NCBI GenBank assembly: GCA_023213395.1
Contig: CM041465.1
Coordinates: 218,433,741 to 218,497,740, forward strand
DNA length: 64,000 nucleotides
Direction of reading: 5' to 3'
From: Cycas panzhihuaensis
Lineage: Eukaryota > Cycadophyta
In this document: one piece after another, positions 58,274 through 64,000 of the stretch
Position numbering within the stretch: position 1 is the stretch's first letter
Layout: each line of letters starts with the position of its first letter
Notes under the pieces: model-generated
What the model was told of the DNA's origin: nothing
What the model saw: the letters and a program-made list of their open reading frames with translations, nothing else
Databases searched by the model: none
Translations under genes and position numbers: made by a program

Positions 58274-59100
58274 GTGAATATTTACAATCACTATAGGCAA
58301 TTTATTAAGGAACATTATCTCAAAAGAGAGCATCAAAGTAGATCTAAAGAAACTCAAATCAATCATAGAGATGACCCCTTATAAAATTTAGGAATAGGTT
58401 AAGTCCTTCTTAGGGTGATTGGGCTTCTTACATAGGTTCCTTATGGAATTTTCCTTAAATGCAAATGCCCATGTGAATCTCCTAGAGAAGGGCATACCCC
58501 TTAGTTGGACCTCTATAGTCTAATCATCTTTTGAATAGCTAAACTAAGCCTTGATATCTATTCCTACTCATATCTCACCTAAGTTTTATTAAACCTTCAT
58601 TTTATATACCTTTACCACAAAGGAATCCCTTAAGGACATGCTTGCCTAAAAGGATAACTTTATTCATGAGAAGGTTATTTCTTTCATTAGCTAAACTTTG
58701 GCCATAACTAAAGCTAACTACTTGATGGTTAGAAAGGAATGTCTCACTTTGGTATTTACTATTTCAAAGCTAAGGCACTACATATTAGGAAATGCCACAT
58801 GAGTCAAAGCCTAAACTAATCCTATTAGGGCTTCTATTGAACAAATCTAAGCTAATAGGGCATGTAAGAAAATGGGCTTTATTCTTGTAAGAGTTTAACT
58901 TGGAGGTCATATATTGAAAATCCAAGAAGAGAATGGTTATGGTTGAGCAACTTGTAGTTGTGCCTATACCCAATGATACCAGGGAGAGGATCAATGATTC
59001 TCTTCCTAATGAGCATGTGTTTTATATTGACATCACTTAGGATGAGGTAAGATGCTATGGGGACATCATTTATTACCTCAAAGCCTAAACTTACTATAAA
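58274..59100 (+). pseudogene. second Tat-like gypsy element: RT end and RNase H, right half
   Basis: It resumes the RT thumb as IFTITIGNLLRNIISKEGIK, collinear with VFSITISKLLGFLVSKQGIQ of the giant element. SFLG*LGFLHRFLMEFSLN and RNase H text (ILYTFTTKESLKDMLA, TKANYLMVRKECLTLVFT, KLRHYILGNAT) follow. There are many TAG codons. This continuity with 53970 proves the nested insertion. Confidence 0.85.
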
Positions 59101-60265
59101 TAAAACTCTTCTAAGAAGAAGAAGAGGTTAGATCCATAATATATCAATGCATTATTATTATCAACACCCTTTACAAATGGCCTTTTAATGAGATAATACT
59201 CAAGTTCATCTTCCCCTCTAACATCCAAATAGTCCTAAAGGAATGCCATGATAGAATATGTGAGGGGCACTTCATAGGGTATTCTACTACCCAACAAATC
59301 TTATAAATAGGATACTAGTGTCCAACTCTATTTAAGGATGCCTATGCCTATGACTTGAAATATGAAATTTTCTAAACACATGCCACCCTCATATATAAGA
59401 TGGCTATCTCTATGAGTGTACCCATTTCTTTATGGCCCTTCTCCAAGGGGGGGCTTTGAGTAAATTAATAAGATTTATTACCCATTAGTTAGTGGGAATA
59501 TGTTCATCCTCTTGGCCTCTAAATATTTCATAAATTAGAGTGAAGTTATTGTACTAATTAGTACTATGGAGAAGATGATTACCATATTCATCTTCTTATA
59601 TATTATCTACAAATTTAAGGTCACTAACTTAATCATCATATATAATGGATACTCTTTCTATAATAAGAATATGAGAAAACTATATAAAAGTTCATTATAA
59701 CCCATATAACTTCATCCCGTACTACCTATAGACAAATAAATAAGCCAAGGCCTTCAACAAACCCTAGCCAAAATCTTATAAAAAACTATATCTACTTCAC
59801 ATAGATACTAACATGCCTAGTTATACCTAGTATTATGGGCTTATAGGACTTCAATTTGAAATGTAACATAGATGAAGCCCTTTCCTTTGGTCTATGGTAC
59901 TAAAGTAGTGTTTCCATTGGAAGTCAAGATTGGCTCTCTTTGAATCTCACTCAAGGATTTTATAGATGAAGAGTGGATTAGATAAGTTAGGCTACTTAAG
60001 CTAGAGAAAATAAATGAAACAAATCTCACAACCTAATTATCACATACCACCTCTAAGAGGAAAGTCTAGGTCATATATAACAAAAACCTATGGCCTAAGA
60101 AATTTAGAGATGGTGAAAAAGTACTTACGCTTGAGTACTTACATGATAAGTAATAGAAATTTATCCTAAAATAGGTTGGTCCATCCATCATGATCAAAGA
60201 TCTTAATAATAGAGTTTATTGTTTAACCATTCTAGAAGGCCTACAGTTTACGAATTCTTAGTCTT
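59101..60265 (+). pseudogene. second Tat-like gypsy element: integrase
   Basis: Zinc-finger text LKECHDRICEGHFIGY (both His kept, unlike the giant element) is at about 59235. Core remnants such as ISLWPFSKGGL and the C-terminal EKVLTLEYLHDK followed by VGPSIMIKDLNNRVYCLTIL correspond to LKLEYLHDRLSKFGPKWVSP of the giant element. The middle is badly decayed, with frequent stops. Confidence 0.8.
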
Positions 60266-60966
60266 TTTACAAATATTATACCTAATCATCTAAAACTAAT
60301 ATTTCTTTGAAATTATCTTAAACTACATATACTACTCTACAAGTATAAGCTAGAAATATCCTTTGTGATAAGTATAAACTAATTAAACTCCTCTATGAGA
60401 CTAAATTAGGCATTTCACTCTATAATAAATTTAAGTCATGATTCCCCCTATTTTCTAGGAAATCACTTTTGGGCATAGCTCTGTAAAGAGAATAAACTAA
60501 CTAGGCCTTCAAATGAAAGCATGGAGTAAATGTAAACATAGAATGATATAGTTTGAGAAGAGGATAACTACTTGGAAAGATAAACCCTAGTGAGAACCTA
60601 GGGCCATAAACAATATTGGTAAAGCCATAAAATGGTAAAATCTTTTCATAATTAGTAATATACTAAGGGAAATCATGTATCTTATTGAGGCTTATTTCTC
60701 ATTTATTAGGTCATCATCACTCATTCAATGACAAGTAGATGCCTTTGGATTGTGTCACATAAATGTTATCTATTTAGGTTTACTTAGTGTTGATAAATAT
60801 TTGCATAATGCCTTTTATGAATGATCTTTGATTTATATTCACCCTACATAAAGATGGTCAATGGGATTTAAGAACCATTTATACAAGCCTAGTCTTGGTT
60901 ATTTTATTCGATGATCTTTATTACTGAGTAAGTCAACTAACCCCAAACTTAGGTGGATAGATTTAA
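60266..60966 (+). other. 3' region of the second gypsy element
   Basis: Largely unreadable. Near 60320-60440 the text has the same KYKL/LYE-type residues as the repeat frame further on (for example CDKYKLIKLLYETKLGISLY). Confidence 0.5.
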
Positions 60967-61341
60967 TCCCTCCTAATAGTTTTCTTTGACCTTAGGCAAG
61001 TTGCTTCTATTGCTTATCACTTTATATTTCTTACTAAATACACACTCTATGAAGAGTATAAATTAGCTACACTCCATAACAAGTACAAACTAGTTATACT
61101 TTATGATAGTTATAAACTAGACACACTCCATGTATTTTCACTTTATAATGATTATAGGTTAGTTACATTATGTAATAAGTATAAACTAGCTACACTCTAT
61201 GATAGGTATAAACTAGCTATAATTCATGATGAATACAAAGTAACTATATTTTCCTTTATTATACCAAAAAAGAAAAAAAAAACTTTCCCATCTTCTTCTT
61301 TCATAAGCTTAAGTTTCTCTAAATTTCAGTCATGCCTTTGA
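60967..61341 (+). CDS. open frame with seven degenerate 9-residue repeats (LYDxYKLAT), unknown function
   Basis: A stop-free stretch of 124 codons without an ATG start, in a region where neighbouring frames break every 10-30 codons. Units include LYEEYKLAT, LHNKYKLVI, LYDSYKLDT, LCNKYKLAT, LYDRYKLAI and IHDEYKVTI, in exact 27-base phase except for one 42-base unit (61126-61167). A Lys run (PKKKKK) follows, then TGA 61339-61341. It lies 0.7 kb after integrase of the second gypsy element, where Tat elements carry extra sequence. I recognise no family. It may be a remnant of an extra protein with a repeat tail, or simply a 27 bp minisatellite that happens to stay open. Confidence 0.5.
   Translation, partial: SLLIVFFDLRQVASIAYHFIFLTKYTLYEEYKLATLHNKYKLVILYDSYKLDTLHVFSLYNDYRLVTLCNKYKLATLYDRYKLAIIHDEYKVTIFSFIIPKKKKKTFPSSSFISLSFSKFQSCL
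61045..61248. repeat. 27 bp tandem repeat, about seven units
   Basis: Consensus about CTCTATGATAAGTATAAACT plus AGCTACA, degenerate, with one longer unit. Confidence 0.85.
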
Positions 61342-62389
61342 TAAGTATCTCTGTAACTTCTAGGGATACCCAACTCAAATCTAGTGATAAGTTTCACCAT
61401 AAATATATGTACTTCACTTATAGGTTAATACCTCATTCTAGAAGAACCTCATTGAGACTAGCTTAAAAAATAGTGGTCCTTGTAGTTAGTAGTCCTTATT
61501 TTAAGTCTAGGCCTCAAGACCATTGATCTTTCTTGTTGATTTCTCATAATATAAAGTAGACTTTTTGACAAATAGATAATATTGGCCTTTAGCTCTTTAT
61601 AGGTTCTTCTCATAAAACTATCTAGTATATACCGTACAAGTAGCCTAGAAGTTATTATAAACTTTGGACTACACGTTCATTGAGCTCTTTATGTACTCAA
61701 TATCTACCTTTTTTTAGATGCACTTGTATTTTCACTATTATACTCATAAAGTTTCAACTAAAGGACTATTAAAATGAGCATATATTACCATAGGGTCTAG
61801 TGGGAGAAAAATGTTTCAATCATGCCATCAATAATAAAGATCATAACTGAGAAGAGCATTCATGAGATAACTCACAAACCCTATACTTTATCGCTACTCA
61901 AAGAAATATCTTGGTATCTAGGGTAGATTATATACTAATCTCATCCCCACTAACTAGTATGTAATTTAGATCTAGATTACATCTATTATTCAAAACTTTG
62001 GGTCTTGCTTGTAGCCCATTATGACCCCTATCTAATTAAATCTTGTCTAATTAATTGAAAACAAAAGTTAAGAGGATTACTGAATTGATAAGTAATAGCA
62101 CCATCTTGGCACCCAAGGTAGCTTATGCAATGATCTCATCCCCACTTATTAGTATGTAGTATAGGTCTAGATTAGGTGTATCATTTAGTGACTTTAGGAT
62201 TAACATAGGTATGCTTATCATTGTGCATGTCTAAATTAAATCCCATTATGACTTTTGCATATTAAGTTTAGCAACGTATTTGTGAATACCATCCTCAAAA
62301 TTGAGATAAGTATTCCACCAACTATCTTCTCCCCAATTATTTCCTAAACTTCCAACACTCATATGATAACCCTTTATTATGGTCCTTTT
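61342..62389. other. noncoding 3' region of the second gypsy element
   Basis: No gene seen. Contains the two-copy repeat listed separately. Confidence 0.5.
61901..62255. repeat. two-copy direct repeat, period about 190 bp
   Basis: Copies at about 61901-62035 and 62091-62255 share ATCTTGG(T/C)A(T/C)C(T/C), AATCTCATCCCCAC or GATCTCATCCCCAC, TTAGTATGTA and CCATTATGAC in the same order. Confidence 0.75.
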
Positions 62390-62490
62390 CAGGTGCATTG
62401 CAATGTTTCATATCATTTTCCATTTCCATGGGAAGGGAAAGTGGAGTAAACCCTAGGCCTTTTTGTCATAACTAAGATTAAAGAGGTCCT
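62390..62490 (+). pseudogene. possible trace of the archaeal-type RNase H of the second gypsy element
   Basis: FHGKGKWSKP*AFLS and KRSFKPYYSK align in spacing with FNDGGRSGNPRPFATT and RDPSRYDYIYSK of the giant element's second RNase H. Similarity is weak and short. Confidence 0.35.
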
Positions 62491-64000
62491 TTAAGCCATA
62501 TTATAGCAAGTGTAAGATCATTCTTTCCTACTACAACCATATTCTCATTGACACACTTTTCTATATGATCAAATCCATCACTCCCTAACTCCTTGGTATG
62601 TAAAAATTAACCCTTTAGTAAATAAGGTCTTTAGATATCTAATTCCATAATGAAGAGCTTCCATCACTAATGGGGAAAATGCTTACTAATTTTTGACCCA
62701 TCTCAATGTGGTTAAGTATCTTCTTCAATCTTCTAAAACTGTAGAATATTATTGATCTTTGTATAATGTAATTTTCTCTAATGTGTTAACTTACTACTAG
62801 TCATGTAGTTTGAAAACACACATTGATCAAAAGAGACACCAATTTCCAATGATACTCTACTTAGTCCTCTTTCCAAACCTGTCACGTATTCCTCTCATGC
62901 AGCATTCTTATAAGGTTGGGCCCAATATTAATTGGATAATTCTATTTTATTTCTATCATGTTGTCATTTTTCTATTAATTTATTTTTTTCTAGCTTGTTT
63001 TTCTAAAAAATGTATTCTTTGCTTCAAATTATAATTTTTCTTCTATATGGAAACCATAATCTTTGAGTTTTTACCTATGTTGTAGCATTACTCTATGGCT
63101 TTCTTCATAAATTATATGTAGCATTACACCATGGATTTCTTCATGAACTATATGTTGTGCTATAAAAAACTATAATAATTAATGTAGTACATGTACTTGT
63201 TATAGTGTTATACTATGAACTTCACTAACTGAATATAATTTATGAAGGAGACAATGATTTTGTATAACACTCATTATAGATTTCATTGTATGACTCAAAA
63301 AGCAAAATTCCCATCAATTTAATTGGGGGATTGTGAGTTTTCAAAGTGTTTTTAGGTCTAAAATAGTGGGTTAAAATATTGAGTGCCTATAATTTTATAA
63401 AACAATGGGCTAAAATTACTTTTCTATGAGTGGTCCCTTATGGTTAATGAATTTTTTATTTATATAGTGAATGTGATCCATTATAACTTTGTAGTAGCAC
63501 TACTACTAAGATCTTAGGTTTTATATTTAGCCTATTAAGTTTTGATATTTATCTAAAACTCATGCCTTCAAATTAGATTTATTCTTCTATTCTCAAGCCT
63601 TAAAAGCTTTGAAGTTAGCTTTATGGTACTTTTCCTTCAACATTAGGCATTTATCTATATTTAAAAATGTGTTTATATGCCTTGTATCATACACAAAACT
63701 AATATTTTATAAGTTGACCATGCAAAGTCTATATTACATATATCAATGGGATTTTGTAAGCTGATTAAGTTCAAGAATAAAAGTTAATTATTAAACCTAA
63801 TCGTAAGCTGAACATTGTTGGAATTAAACATGAGTATGGATTTAAGCTATAAGTGTCCCACTTATGGAAATTTATTAGAAATAATTATCATAATAGCCAT
63901 AAGTAACTATGAAGAAAAGCAAAAGAAAATGGTAGACCAATTAATAGCAATAGCAATGGAATAATTTAGGAGGGAATTGATTATTAGGATACTCCATATA
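62491..64000. other. AT-rich DNA, nothing recognised
   Basis: No coding text, LTR end signals or clear repeats on either strand. Confidence 0.5.

Noticed and set aside
61045-61248. CRISPR-like array
   Set aside because: Units are directly adjacent 27 bp degenerate repeats without spacers, in plant retroelement DNA.

Overview
This window looks like intergenic DNA from a large, repeat-dense plant nuclear genome. I found no intact host gene, no tRNA or rRNA gene, and nothing prokaryotic. Almost every recognisable feature is an LTR retrotransposon or a piece of one: Ty1/copia elements with initiator-Met primer sites, a chromodomain Ty3/gypsy fragment, two Tat/Ogre-like Ty3/gypsy elements, and a TRIM. 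The species cannot be read from the sequence. The AT-richness, CpG scarcity and heavy transition decay suit a genome with old, methylated repeats, and a gymnosperm is one possibility.

Layout. 1-4331: a Tork-like copia element entering from the left edge and ending in a 462 bp LTR. 4515-12302: an older copia fragment, split frame-exactly by a composite copia insertion (4873-11445). 12384-16400: a reverse-strand relative of that insert, truncated. 16401-21585: a reverse-strand copia (gag, protease, integrase, leader, LTR). 21588-23040: integrase, chromodomain and LTR of a chromovirus. 23040-27563: AT-rich DNA with microsatellites and one candidate LTR. 27564-32583: an LTR pair around a coding-free interior holding a 1.6 kb AT-rich compound microsatellite. 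33293-50789: a 17.5 kb Tat/Ogre-like element with 3.26 kb LTRs and an exact 5 bp target duplication. 50790-about 62500: a more decayed relative, interrupted at 53971-58268 by a composite insertion. 62500-64000: nothing recognised.

Three points stand out. (1) Two independent insertions (4873-11445 and 53971-58268) each begin, exactly at a target-site duplication, with the same type of TRIM-like LTR of about 85 bp, yet end in unrelated sequence. (2) The second carries reverse-strand pieces that look like two host genes, a 5-oxoprolinase and a PDR-type ABC transporter, ending in an oligo(A) run against the TRIM. (3) The 17.5 kb element has, downstream of integrase, a reverse-strand reading frame with a coiled coil and then a second, archaeal-type RNase H on the forward strand.

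Decay is strikingly regular. The first element reads in one frame for about 3.65 kb with 18 stop codons and no indel. Most stops sit where copia proteins carry Gln (CAG/CAA to TAG/TAA), with some from Trp and Arg. That is the footprint of C-to-T deamination at silenced, methylated repeats. No gene here is expected to make a full-length product.
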